NCBI RefSeq assembly: GCF_012102745.1
Contig: NZ_JAAVSY010000005.1
Coordinates: 62,001-126,000, forward strand
Direction of reading: 5' to 3'
From: Haematospirillum sp. H4485
Lineage (GTDB): Bacteria; Pseudomonadota; Alphaproteobacteria; Rhodospirillales; Rhodospirillaceae
DNA: 64,000 nucleotides
This document shows, one piece after another, positions 8,476 through 16,947 of this stretch. Below the pieces are notes generated by a model, which made no database searches, had not been told where the DNA came from, and saw only the letters and a list, made by a program, of their open reading frames with translations. Every line of letters begins with the position of its first letter. The stretch's first letter is position 1. The position numbers and the translations under genes were made by a program.

Positions 8476-9353
8476 CTGATCCTTCTGCCCGTTTGATCGA
8501 CGGCAAGGCCTTTGCCGCATCCCTGCGCCAGTCCATCGCGACCGAGGTTGGCCGCCTGAAAGACCGCCTTGGCACCGTGCCGGGGCTGGCGGTCCTGATG
8601 GTTGGCGATGATCCGGCCAGCGATGTCTATGTCCGCAACAAGGCGCGCCAGACCGCAGAATGCGGCATGAAATCGGTGGAACGCCGCTTTGCTGCCACGC
8701 TGACAGAAACCGACCTGCTGGAAGAAATCGCCCGCCTGAACGATGACCCGACCATTCACGGCATTCTGGTCCAGCTTCCCCTGCCGGCGCATATCAATGC
8801 CGACCGGGTTATTGCCGCCATCCGCCCGGACAAGGATGTGGACGGGTTCCACCCGGTCAACGCCGGTCTGCTGGCCACCGGCGGCAAGGGGCTGGTGCCG
8901 TGCACCCCGCTCGGCTGTCTGCTTCTGCTGCGCGATGTTCTGGGGGACATGACCGGTCTGCAGGCCGTGGTGGTCGGGCGGTCCAACATTGTCGGCAAGC
9001 CAATGGCCCAGCTGCTGCTGCAGGAAAGCTGCACCGTGACCGTGGCCCATTCCCGCACCCGTGACCTGCCCGCCATCTGCCGCCAGGCCGATATTCTGGT
9101 GGCAGCCGTCGGGCGTCCGGCCATGATCCGCGGCGACTGGATCAAGCCCGGGGCCACGGTTATCGATGTCGGGATCAACCGCATTGCGGCAGAGGGCGGC
9201 AAGACCCGCCTGACCGGCGATGTTGCCTTTGACGAGGCAGCCCGCGTTGCCGGGGCCATCACCCCGGTGCCCGGCGGGGTCGGGCCGATGACCATTGCCT
9301 GCCTGTTGCGCAACACGCTGACCGCGTTCGCCCGCATCAACAACCAGGACTGA
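8472..9353 (+). CDS. folD: Bifunctional methylenetetrahydrofolate dehydrogenase/cyclohydrolase
   Basis: The 293-residue FolD interconverts 5,10-methylene-, methenyl- and 10-formyl-tetrahydrofolate with NADP. Visible hallmarks are [15 protein letters not shown] with catalytic Y53 and K57, [40 protein letters not shown], and the nucleotide-binding [18 protein letters not shown]. The C-terminal [16 protein letters not shown] is also intact. The start at 8472 overlaps the yggU stop. The gene is full length and supplies one-carbon units for purines and formyl-methionine. It converges on the CCA transferase gene with a 31-base gap. Confidence 0.97.
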   Translation: MTDPSARLIDGKAFAASLRQSIATEVGRLKDRLGTVPGLAVLMVGDDPASDVYVRNKARQTAECGMKSVERRFAATLTETDLLEEIARLNDDPTIHGILVQLPLPAHINADRVIAAIRPDKDVDGFHPVNAGLLATGGKGLVPCTPLGCLLLLRDVLGDMTGLQAVVVGRSNIVGKPMAQLLLQESCTVTVAHSRTRDLPAICRQADILVAAVGRPAMIRGDWIKPGATVIDVGINRIAAEGGKTRLTGDVAFDEAARVAGAITPVPGGVGPMTIACLLRNTLTAFARINNQD

Positions 9354-9384
9354 AGCGACCCGGCGCAAAGCCGAAGGGGTGGCC

Positions 9385-10716
9385 TCACCCTGCTTCGGGG
9401 TCCGGCGACGGGGGACGCAGGGATGACAGAAGGGCAGCACGGTCCAGCCGGCACCCGCTGTGAAGCCACTCCCCCTGAAGTCGCGCCAGCTCCTGGCCAA
9501 GAAGTGGCCCGGACCGGTATCCATTGGCCAAAAGATCCCGGCCTTTCAGGGGGAATGACGGAACGGGCAGCGACAGGGCCAGATCCAGGGCACGTTGCCA
9601 CAAAGCGCTGCGCCGGGGACACAGCCTGTGCTCTCCGTCGCGCTCAGAGGACCACACCAGAAGGATCATGTCCACCACCGTCTTTCGCCCCAGACTGAAA
9701 AGGGCTTGAAGAAGAAGGGGTTCTCCCCCATCCGGGTCGGGGCAAGGCGTGATATCGGACAAAACGGACAGGCGTTGCATCTGATGCGATGACAGGCGCA
9801 GACGACGGGCCACCTGCATGGCGGCGTGTGGATCGGTGTGCAGAACCGCAGCCAGCCGGCGCACAGGATCGGGTTCAACGCCATCCATCACCAGACCCCG
9901 TGTTTCCAGGAACACCAGCTGACGCAACCGCCCGAATGCCCCGGCTTCGGGCAGAACCTGTTCCAGCACCCGGGCCCCGCGCATCAGCAACAGAACATCC
10001 GGACAAGCCGGCGTTTCCAGGATACCGATCAGTTCATCACGGATGCGTTCGGCCGACAGCTCCTTTAGATGAGGGGCCAGTGCCTGGCAGGCCGACAGGG
10101 CATCCGCGCTGGCCGGGGGGCGGCCAAAACGCGCATAAAAGCGGAAAAACCGCAGGATCCGCAGCCAGTCTTCGGCAATACGCTGCATCGGGCGGCCCAC
10201 AAACACCACCCGGCCATGCGACAGATGCTCAAGACCGTCAAAGTAATCGTAGACCGCACCGTCCGGAGTTGCCGACAGGGCATTGATGGTAAAATCACGC
10301 CGGGCTGCATCGGCCATCCAGCAGGACGACCATTTCACAACGGCATGCCGGCCATCCGTTTCCACATCTTCCCGCAGGGTGGTGATTTCAAAACTGTGAT
10401 CCCCCACCCGGGCGGTCACGGTACCGTGTTGCAGACCGGTGGGTATACAGCGCAGGCCGGCTTGTTCCAGCAGGTGGATCACCGTATCGGGCGGATCGGG
10501 GGTGGCCAGATCGATATCGCGCGGCATGACCCCCAGCAGGGCATCACGGACACAGCCGCCGACAAAGCGCACGGTGGATCCTTCGGCCTGAAGGGCATCC
10601 ACAACCGCCCTGGTTTCCGGCCACGACAGCCAGGGAACAGGACCCAGCTGACCCCACGGAGGACGTTCCCGGCGTGACCAGACCCGACGGGGTTCCTCCG
10701 GGGCGGACGCGGTCAT
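9385..10716 (-). CDS. cca: CCA tRNA nucleotidyltransferase (class II)
   Basis: The 443-residue protein shows the class II nucleotidyltransferase head: VRFVGGCVRDALLG, then DIDLATPDPP with the metal-binding aspartates, FEITTLREDVETDGRHAVV, and RRDFTINAL. The neck motif RIAEDWLRILRFFRFYARFG follows. It would add or repair the 3' CCA of tRNAs. The tRNA-Ala in this window already encodes its CCA, so repair is a likely role. Bacterial poly(A) polymerases share this head, but the compact length and lack of a long basic tail favour the CCA enzyme. It is the last gene of a four-gene overlapping operon, with an ATG overlapping the previous stop. Confidence 0.9.
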   Translation of the reverse strand: MTASAPEEPRRVWSRRERPPWGQLGPVPWLSWPETRAVVDALQAEGSTVRFVGGCVRDALLGVMPRDIDLATPDPPDTVIHLLEQAGLRCIPTGLQHGTVTARVGDHSFEITTLREDVETDGRHAVVKWSSCWMADAARRDFTINALSATPDGAVYDYFDGLEHLSHGRVVFVGRPMQRIAEDWLRILRFFRFYARFGRPPASADALSACQALAPHLKELSAERIRDELIGILETPACPDVLLLMRGARVLEQVLPEAGAFGRLRQLVFLETRGLVMDGVEPDPVRRLAAVLHTDPHAAMQVARRLRLSSHQMQRLSVLSDITPCPDPDGGEPLLLQALFSLGRKTVVDMILLVWSSERDGEHRLCPRRSALWQRALDLALSLPVPSFPLKGRDLLANGYRSGPLLGQELARLQGEWLHSGCRLDRAALLSSLRPPSPDPEAG

Positions 10717-10997
10717 TTCGCCCCGAACCCGCCGGGGACAATTCGCCCGTCCACCAGCTTTGGCGGTGTATAGGCATCACCGGGCTGGCCGGCTGGCTCA
10801 ATCAGGGCCACAACAACCAGCGACAGGATGACCAGGATGAAACCTGCCAGAACGGCCACAAACCAGGCTCCCTTCTCAAGCGGCGGCACCGCACCGCCAT
10901 GACGTTCCACCCAGCGGGCCCGCACCCGGACCCAAAGCACAAGGACAACCAGAGGCACCAGAAACGGCAACAGAACCGTGACCACGAACTGGATCAT
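10713..10997 (-). CDS. Small two-helix membrane protein, DUF6111-like
   Basis: The 94-residue protein has an N-terminal membrane segment (residues 4-24), a short basic loop with RVRARWVERHGG, and a second segment (about 45-66), followed by a polar tail PPKLVDGRIVPGGFGAK. It resembles the small DUF6111 proteins found between the NUDIX hydrolase and CCA transferase of alphaproteobacteria; that assignment comes from memory of the gene order. Function is unknown. It overlaps both neighbours (TAATG upstream, ATGA downstream), so it is co-translated with them. Confidence 0.65.
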   Translation of the reverse strand: MIQFVVTVLLPFLVPLVVLVLWVRVRARWVERHGGAVPPLEKGAWFVAVLAGFILVILSLVVVALIEPAGQPGDAYTPPKLVDGRIVPGGFGAK

Positions 10998-11629
10998 TAC
11001 ACACTATCACCTTTTCCCGACCCTGGATCCACGGCCCCACCGTTCAGAATGCGTGACAGGTTGACCAACATGCCCGCCGTTGCCCCCCATATATAATAGT
11101 CATTCCACGACAGGGAATAAAAAAGGCGGCTCTGTCCATTGACAACAGTTTGATTCTGCCTGTGATTGCGGGGATCCAGGACAAAATCAAGCGGAACCTC
11201 GAACACTTCCGCCACCTCGCCCGGGTCTGGATCCAGACCAAGCGGCGGCGCAAGCAGACCCACCACCGGCGTCACCCGGAATCCGGTCACGGTGCGATAG
11301 TCATCCAGACGGCCAACCACATCAACACCGCGACGGTCCAGCCCGGTTTCCTCGGCGGTTTCACGCAGGGCACAGTCCACGGCATCCTTGTCCCCGGCCT
11401 CCAGCCTTCCACCGGGGAAGGCGATCTGCCCGGCGTGATGGTCCAGATGATCGGTGCGGCGGGTCAGCAGAATCGTACAGGCCGACGGATGGCACACCAG
11501 CGGAACCAGAACCGCCGCCGGGCACAGCGCATCACCACCAGCAAGAGGATCCGCATCCTCATCGGAAGACAAACCGGTTCCGTACCCCTGCTCCAGCATG
11601 GTGACCAGCCGGTCGCGTGAAAAAATCAT
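10997..11629 (-). CDS. NUDIX hydrolase, CoA pyrophosphatase type
   Basis: The 210-residue protein contains an intact NUDIX box, GRLEAGDKDAVDCALRETAEETGL, preceded by LTRRTDHLDHHAGQIAFPG. The LxxHxGQIxFPGG pattern marks the CoA pyrophosphatase (NudL-like) branch, which cleaves CoA or oxidised CoA into phosphopantetheine and 3',5'-ADP. The ATG at 11629 overlaps the stop of the DUF1285 gene. A longer upstream reading would lie inside that gene. Housecleaning of CoA derivatives is the probable role; substrate choice within the NUDIX family cannot be fixed from sequence alone. Confidence 0.88.
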   Translation of the reverse strand: MIFSRDRLVTMLEQGYGTGLSSDEDADPLAGGDALCPAAVLVPLVCHPSACTILLTRRTDHLDHHAGQIAFPGGRLEAGDKDAVDCALRETAEETGLDRRGVDVVGRLDDYRTVTGFRVTPVVGLLAPPLGLDPDPGEVAEVFEVPLDFVLDPRNHRQNQTVVNGQSRLFYSLSWNDYYIWGATAGMLVNLSRILNGGAVDPGSGKGDSV

Positions 11630-12201
11630 GGTCCGGTTTGTCCCAGCGGAAAGAAAGACCCGCAGCTCCACACCCCGACCGTATCGGGACCGGCACCGCC
11701 CGGAGCGGCTTTTTGTGATGATGCCGCGACAGTCACGCACAGCGCCAGATCGACCATACGGTAATACACCGGGCGGCTCAGGCGTGCCTCCAGCCCTTTC
11801 CTGATGTAGATATAAGGCAGGGGGCATCCTGTCGCACGGTCGCGCGCCATACGCAGGGGATGGGCATCATCAAGCACCACAACGTCATCGACGTTGGTAT
11901 GCAGGCTGATGACCTGATCCGGGCCGGGATGGGCAACGGTCATGTCCACGGCAACAAAGGGAACATCGGCTACGCTGACGGTGCCGCGCTCTGCCGGGGT
12001 GACAAGCCAGTAAGTACCGGATGCATCGCGCGACAGGACCGAGGCAAACAGGCGGACCAGTTCCGGACGACGAATGGGGGAGCCAAGATAAAACCAGTCG
12101 CCATTGCGGTCGATCGACAGACCAAGATCACCGCAGCTGTCAGGCACCAAACTGCGCAGTACGGCATCGGCAGGTTCAGCATCGTGATCGTGGTGGCCCA
12201 T
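11626..12201 (-). CDS. DUF1285-family protein
   Basis: The 191-residue protein matches the DUF1285 pattern: LGLSIDRNGDWFYLGSPIRRPELVRLFASVL, then YWLVTPAERGTVSVADVPFVAVDM, and the later LHTNVDDVVVLDDAHPLRM and PLPYIYIRKGLEARLSRPVYYRMVDLA. Family members are small cytosolic proteins of unknown function. The start at 12201 is the only well-placed ATG before the conserved region. It leads the operon with NUDIX, DUF6111-like and CCA genes and is divergent from the MoxR gene across 66 bases. Confidence 0.82.
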   Translation of the reverse strand: MGHHDHDAEPADAVLRSLVPDSCGDLGLSIDRNGDWFYLGSPIRRPELVRLFASVLSRDASGTYWLVTPAERGTVSVADVPFVAVDMTVAHPGPDQVISLHTNVDDVVVLDDAHPLRMARDRATGCPLPYIYIRKGLEARLSRPVYYRMVDLALCVTVAASSQKAAPGGAGPDTVGVWSCGSFFPLGQTGP

Positions 12202-12217
12202 GGGCCCTGTCCCCTCG

Positions 12218-12245
12218 TTGTCCAGCCCGGACGGCGGATTATACC
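12218..12245 (+). promoter_or_regulatory. Predicted sigma-70-type promoter for the moxR operon
   Basis: TTGTCC at 12218-12223 and TATACC at 12240-12245 are separated by 16 bases and lie 22 bases before the moxR start, which has a GGAGAAGG ribosome-binding site. The untranslated leader would be very short. Confidence 0.45.
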
Positions 12246-12267
12246 AGGAAAGCGTGGAGAAGGCATT

Positions 12268-13305
12268 ATGAACAACCCGAATTCGTCCTTTCCCGGTTCT
12301 GTCACCCCTCCGCCCCTGTCCACTGAACGACAGGACCAGCTGATGGAGCTGGTATCCCGCGCGCACCGGGCCGTGGCATCGGTTATCTTTGGCCAGGACC
12401 AGGTGATCAATGAAAGCCTGGTAACACTTCTGGCCGGGGGCCATGTGCTGCTGGTCGGGGTACCGGGGCTGGCCAAAACCCGCCTGGTACAGGCCATGGG
12501 GCAGGTTCTGGGCCTGGAAACACGGCGGATCCAGTTTACGCCCGACCTGATGCCGGCCGACATCCTGGGATCGGAAATCCTGGACACCGCACCGGAAGGG
12601 CACCGCTGGTTCCGCTTTGTACCCGGGCCGGTATTTACACAGCTTTTGATGGCCGACGAGGTCAACCGCGCCGGGCCACGCACCCAGTCCGCACTGCTGC
12701 AGGCCATGCAGGAACATGAAGTGTCCATTGCCGGGCAGACCCACCGGTTGCCGGCTCCGTTTCATGTGCTGGCAACACAGAACCCGATCGAGCAGGAAGG
12801 AACCTATCCCCTGCCCGAAGCCCAGCTGGACCGCTTCATGATGCAGGTGGATGTCGGGTACCCCGACCTGGATGCCGAACGCCAGATGCTGATCGCAACC
12901 ACGGGCACCACCACCACACACCTGCACCCGGTCATGACCGCCGAAGACCTGATGGCCGCGCAGGACCTGGTGCGGAGAATGCCGGTTGGAACACGGGTGG
13001 TGGAATCCATTCTGGCCCTGGTGCGGAACGGACGACCGGAAAGCAGCAATCTGGACATGGTCCGCCGCGCCGTGGCCTGGGGACCCGGGCCACGGGCCAG
13101 CCAGGCGCTGACCATGGCTGTGCGGGCACGCGCCCTGCTGGACGGGCGGCTTGCACCATCGGAAGCTGACGTGACCGCCCTGGCTGCTCCGGTCCTGCGG
13201 CACCGCATGGCGCTGACCTTTGCCGCACGGGCCGACGGCATCACCGTGGACGCGGTTGTCCGTGCCCTGGTCGCGGATCTGGAAACACCGGCAGCCGCAG
13301 CCTGA
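12268..13305 (+). CDS. MoxR-family AAA+ ATPase
   Basis: The 345-residue ATPase has Walker A as LLVGVPGLAKTRLVQ, Walker B as LLMADEVNRAGPRTQSALLQAMQE, and sensor 1 in HVLATQNPIEQEGTYPLPEAQLDRF, all characteristic of MoxR. MoxR proteins act as chaperones that mature or regulate partner complexes, usually with vWA-domain proteins encoded beside them, as here. The start at 12268 gives normal family length; the longer in-frame reading from 11860 lies over the divergent DUF1285 gene. It heads a four-gene operon with DUF58, DUF4159 and vWA-like membrane proteins. Confidence 0.92.
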   Translation: MNNPNSSFPGSVTPPPLSTERQDQLMELVSRAHRAVASVIFGQDQVINESLVTLLAGGHVLLVGVPGLAKTRLVQAMGQVLGLETRRIQFTPDLMPADILGSEILDTAPEGHRWFRFVPGPVFTQLLMADEVNRAGPRTQSALLQAMQEHEVSIAGQTHRLPAPFHVLATQNPIEQEGTYPLPEAQLDRFMMQVDVGYPDLDAERQMLIATTGTTTTHLHPVMTAEDLMAAQDLVRRMPVGTRVVESILALVRNGRPESSNLDMVRRAVAWGPGPRASQALTMAVRARALLDGRLAPSEADVTALAAPVLRHRMALTFAARADGITVDAVVRALVADLETPAAAA

Positions 13306-13318
13306 ACGGGGGAAGACC

Positions 13319-14224
13319 GTGAAACCAGGGGCACTGTCACTGTATCACCGGGCGGAAGGACTGGCGGCAAACCTGCCTCCGCTGCTGCTGAAAGCCGAAC
13401 AGGCTGCCGCCACCCTGCGCGGGGGCAACCACAGACGACGGACCGCCGGCTACGGAGATTCATTCTGGCAGTTCCGCCCCTGGGAGAACGGGGATACCAC
13501 CTCGGCCATCGACTGGCGCCAGAGTGCCCGGCGGGACAACCTGCATATCCGCCAGCAGGAACAGGTCTCGGCACGCAGCCTGTGGTTCTGGTGTGCCGAT
13601 GGCCCGTCGATGGCCTGGCATTCATCCCCCCATCTTCCGGAAAAGCGCGACCATGCCCGGCTGCTGGTCCTGACCCTGGCCTGTCTGGGACTCTGGGCGG
13701 GGGAACAGGTTGCCCTTCTGTCCCCGCGCATGCCCCCCGGCAGCGGACGCCCGGCCCTGATCCGCATGGCAACACATCTGGAAACACCGGCACCGGAAAC
13801 AGAACGGGCCCTGCCCGCTCCGGACCCGGGAACGTTGCGCCACAGCCTGGTGATCCTGGTCGGCGATTTCCTAGACCCGCCCGACACCCTAGAACACACC
13901 CTGCGCACCTGGACCGGGGCCGGCATTCGCGGTCATCTGGTCCAGGTTCTGGACCCGGCCGAGGAAAACCTGCCCTTTGACGGGCAGATCCGCTTCTTCC
14001 AGCCCGGACAGGTGGGCACACCGGGCCTTCTGGTATCCCGGGTCCGGGATATCCGCGAGGCCTACTGCCACCGTCTGGAAGCACACCGCCGCCACCTGGA
14101 AACCATTGCCATGCAGTTCGGGTGGACCTTCAGCCTGCACCATACCGACCGCTCGCTGGAGCCGGTCCTGCTGGGCCTGCACAGCAGGCTGGGAACACAC
14201 CGGATGACAGGCGGGCCATGCTGA
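13319..14224 (+). CDS. DUF58-domain protein
   Basis: The 301-residue protein starts at a GTG at 13319 behind GGGGGAAG, 13 bases after moxR. It contains the DUF58 signature GYGDSFWQFRPWENGDTTSAIDWRQSARRDNLHIRQQEQ, followed by a vWA-like fold in which LWFWCADGPSMAW replaces the metal-ion DxSxS motif. The missing motif suggests a non-metal-binding vWA fold. DUF58 proteins are steady partners of MoxR ATPases and are thought to be their clients or adaptors. No membrane segment is evident here. Confidence 0.85.
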   Translation: MKPGALSLYHRAEGLAANLPPLLLKAEQAAATLRGGNHRRRTAGYGDSFWQFRPWENGDTTSAIDWRQSARRDNLHIRQQEQVSARSLWFWCADGPSMAWHSSPHLPEKRDHARLLVLTLACLGLWAGEQVALLSPRMPPGSGRPALIRMATHLETPAPETERALPAPDPGTLRHSLVILVGDFLDPPDTLEHTLRTWTGAGIRGHLVQVLDPAEENLPFDGQIRFFQPGQVGTPGLLVSRVRDIREAYCHRLEAHRRHLETIAMQFGWTFSLHHTDRSLEPVLLGLHSRLGTHRMTGGPC

Positions 14225-16947
14225 CAGGAACCCTGAGCATCCTGAACCCGTGGATACTGGCCGGGCTGGCCATCCTTCCGGCTGTGTGGTGGTTGTTGCG
14301 CATCACCCCGCCGCCGGAACGGCACATGACCTTTCCGCCGCTGCGCCTGCTGGCCGACATGTACCCGGGCACCATTACCCCGGCCCGCACGCCGTTATGG
14401 ATCCTGCTGCTGCGGGTGCTGATCCTGGCCCTGGTCCTGGCCGGGCTGGCCGGCCCGGTCATGGATGCACGCCTGCCGGCAGAAAGCCGCCGGCCGCTGT
14501 TGGTTGTGGTTGATACCGGCTGGGCCGCCGCAGCCGGATGGCAGGACCGGACCCGTGCCCTGAACACCGTTCTGGATGATGCCGCATCCCTGTCGCGTCC
14601 GGTTCAGGTTGTGGCCACCACCCTGCGCCCGGGGGAATCGTATCCGGCGGCGTCCCCTCCTGGCTCTGCCGCCGATGCACGGGCGTGGCTGCGCCGGATG
14701 GCACCGGCACCCCATCATCCCGACTACGCGGCGTTTGCAGCATGGCTGAACCGCCCCGGTACGGTTCCTGATACGGTGGAAACCCTGTGGCTGAGTGATA
14801 GCCTGGAGCATCCGGAACAGGACGAAGCCGCCATGCTGTTGCAGCAGCGCGGTCCGGTAGCCGTTCTGCTGGCACCGCCAACACGGACCGCCGTTCTGCT
14901 GCGTCCGCCGGAACGCACCGCAACGGGCATTGAGCTGACCGCCCGACGCCCGGATGACGGACAGCTGCCCCCACGCACCCTGGTGGCCAGAGGTCTGGAC
15001 CGGAACGGCACCGTGCGGGTTTCCCGGCCACTGACCCTAGCAGCCGGAACAACGGAAGCAACCATCACCCTGGACCTGGAGCCGGACCTGATCCCGCTTG
15101 TCACCCGCCTGGACATCACCGATCCCGGCGGGATCCCGCTTGGAGCCGGGGCAGTCCAGCTGACCGACGACCGCTGGCAACGCCTGCCGGCCGGTGTGGT
15201 CACGCGGGGAGACAACAGCCTGCCTTTGCTGTCAGGGTCGTGGTATGCCGAACGGGCGCTGGCCGGATCGCTGACCGTGTATACGGGGTCGGTGACAACA
15301 CTGCTGGCACGGCGGCTGTCAACGGTGGTCATACCGGGTGGCACCATTCCGGACAGCGAAGTGGAACCCCTGTCGCAATGGGTGGACCAGGGCGGGGTTT
15401 TGATCCGGTTTGCCGATACGACCCTGGCCGAACGGGGTGATACGGCGCTGTTGCCGGTCTCGCTGCGCACCGGGGGACGCTTCATGGGCAAAGGGCTGAG
15501 CTGGCAGGAGCCGTTGCCCCTGGCCCCCTTCGACAGCACCAGCCCCCTGTCCGGGTTGACCGTACCGGACGGCATTACGGTTTCCACCCAGCTGATGGCC
15601 CACCCCGGCCCGGAAACGGAAAGCCGGACCTGGGCCCGCCTGCGTGACGGAACCCCCCTGATCACCGGGCTGCGGTCCGGGGCGGGATGGATTGTGTTGA
15701 TCCACACATCGGCCAACACAGACTGGACCACCCTGCCCTTGTCCGGCCTGTTCCCGGCCCTGCTGGATCGTCTGGCAGGACTGGGAGCCGGAACCACCGA
15801 AACAGCATCCCGCGATACACCGCTGCCGCCGTGGCAGGTGCTGGATGGTTACGGGCAGCCTGTCACCCCGGGCGCGGGGGTCAAGCCGCTTCCCGCCGCA
15901 ACCGAGACACCCGGAACCCGCATCACAGTCGGGCCGGAGCATCCGCCCGGGTGGTACGGCATCCCCGGCAACCGGCAAGCCTTGTCCCTGGCGACCCGCA
16001 CAACCGCGATGGACGCACGCACCCGGTGGCCAGATGGCATCCGCGTACAAATAGCCGGAGACACTGCAGCCACCCGCATGGCATCCAGGCTTGGCCCGCT
16101 GCTGCTGGGCATGGCCCTGGCCCTGCTGCTGGCAGACAGCCTGATTCATGCCCTGCCCGCCGTGCGATCATGCCTGTTGCAGGGTTTGCGCCGGACAGGG
16201 GCCATGCTGGCCTTGATGGTCCTGCTTCCCCTTGTCTCTGCAACACGGGCTGACGCTGCCGACAATCCCGACATAACCGATGCCCTGGACACACGCCTGG
16301 CCTGGGTTGCCACCGGCGATGTCGATATCGACATCCTGACTGAATCCGGACTGCAACGTCTGACCGGGGCGCTGGCCCTGCGCACCTCGGCCGAGCTGGC
16401 CAAGCCACGCCGGATCAACCCGCACACCGATACCCTGGAATTCTATCCCCTTATCTACTGGCCGGTCGGACCCGGTGCAGTGGGGGTTCCGACACAAACG
16501 CGGGACCGTGTCGCGCGCTATCTGGAACGGGGCGGGCTGCTTGTTCTGGACGGACGCCATCCTGACAACGCCGCCGCCCTGCGAACAGTGATGGCATCAC
16601 TGGACCTGCCTCCCCTGCGGCGCATGCCCGAAGACCACGTTCTGACCCGCAGCTTTTACCTGTTGCCAAACCTGCCCGGACGCATTGCCGGTGCCGATGT
16701 GTGGATCGGGGAACAGGCCGCCCGTGGCGAAGGGGTTTCGCCGGTTATCGCCAGCAGTGCCGACTGGGCCGGGGCATGGGCCTCCGATCGCCGGGGACAC
16801 CCGGTCCTGCCGATGGTGCCTCCGGGCGAACGCGGGCGGGAGCTGGCCCTGCGCAGCGGGATCAACATGGTGATGTACGCCCTGACCGGTGACTACAAGG
16901 CCGATCAGGTGCATCTGCCGGCCATTCTGGAAAGGTTGACCCAATGA
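14218..16947 (+). CDS. Large membrane protein with BatA-like N-terminus and C-terminal DUF4159 domain
   Basis: The 909-residue protein begins with two membrane segments (about 10-28 and 60-80) flanking TPPPERHMTFPPLRLL, the BatA-type start. A vWA-like region follows in which LLVVVDTGWAAAAG replaces the metal-binding DxSxS. Further membrane segments lie at about 625-645 and 662-676. The last 215 residues match DUF4159: RLAWVATGDVDIDILTESGLQ, EFYPLIYWPVGPGAVG, GLLVLDGRHPDN and RSFYLLPNLPGR. The two halves may face different compartments. Role unknown; it probably forms a membrane complex with DUF58, MoxR and the next gene. It overlaps the DUF58 gene by 7 bases and the next gene by 4. Confidence 0.8.
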   Translation: MLTGTLSILNPWILAGLAILPAVWWLLRITPPPERHMTFPPLRLLADMYPGTITPARTPLWILLLRVLILALVLAGLAGPVMDARLPAESRRPLLVVVDTGWAAAAGWQDRTRALNTVLDDAASLSRPVQVVATTLRPGESYPAASPPGSAADARAWLRRMAPAPHHPDYAAFAAWLNRPGTVPDTVETLWLSDSLEHPEQDEAAMLLQQRGPVAVLLAPPTRTAVLLRPPERTATGIELTARRPDDGQLPPRTLVARGLDRNGTVRVSRPLTLAAGTTEATITLDLEPDLIPLVTRLDITDPGGIPLGAGAVQLTDDRWQRLPAGVVTRGDNSLPLLSGSWYAERALAGSLTVYTGSVTTLLARRLSTVVIPGGTIPDSEVEPLSQWVDQGGVLIRFADTTLAERGDTALLPVSLRTGGRFMGKGLSWQEPLPLAPFDSTSPLSGLTVPDGITVSTQLMAHPGPETESRTWARLRDGTPLITGLRSGAGWIVLIHTSANTDWTTLPLSGLFPALLDRLAGLGAGTTETASRDTPLPPWQVLDGYGQPVTPGAGVKPLPAATETPGTRITVGPEHPPGWYGIPGNRQALSLATRTTAMDARTRWPDGIRVQIAGDTAATRMASRLGPLLLGMALALLLADSLIHALPAVRSCLLQGLRRTGAMLALMVLLPLVSATRADAADNPDITDALDTRLAWVATGDVDIDILTESGLQRLTGALALRTSAELAKPRRINPHTDTLEFYPLIYWPVGPGAVGVPTQTRDRVARYLERGGLLVLDGRHPDNAAALRTVMASLDLPPLRRMPEDHVLTRSFYLLPNLPGRIAGADVWIGEQAARGEGVSPVIASSADWAGAWASDRRGHPVLPMVPPGERGRELALRSGINMVMYALTGDYKADQVHLPAILERLTQ

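Noticed and set aside
8160-9524. Long open frame antisense to yggU and folD
   Set aside because: It is a typical high-GC shadow of a well-conserved gene and has no recognisable motif.
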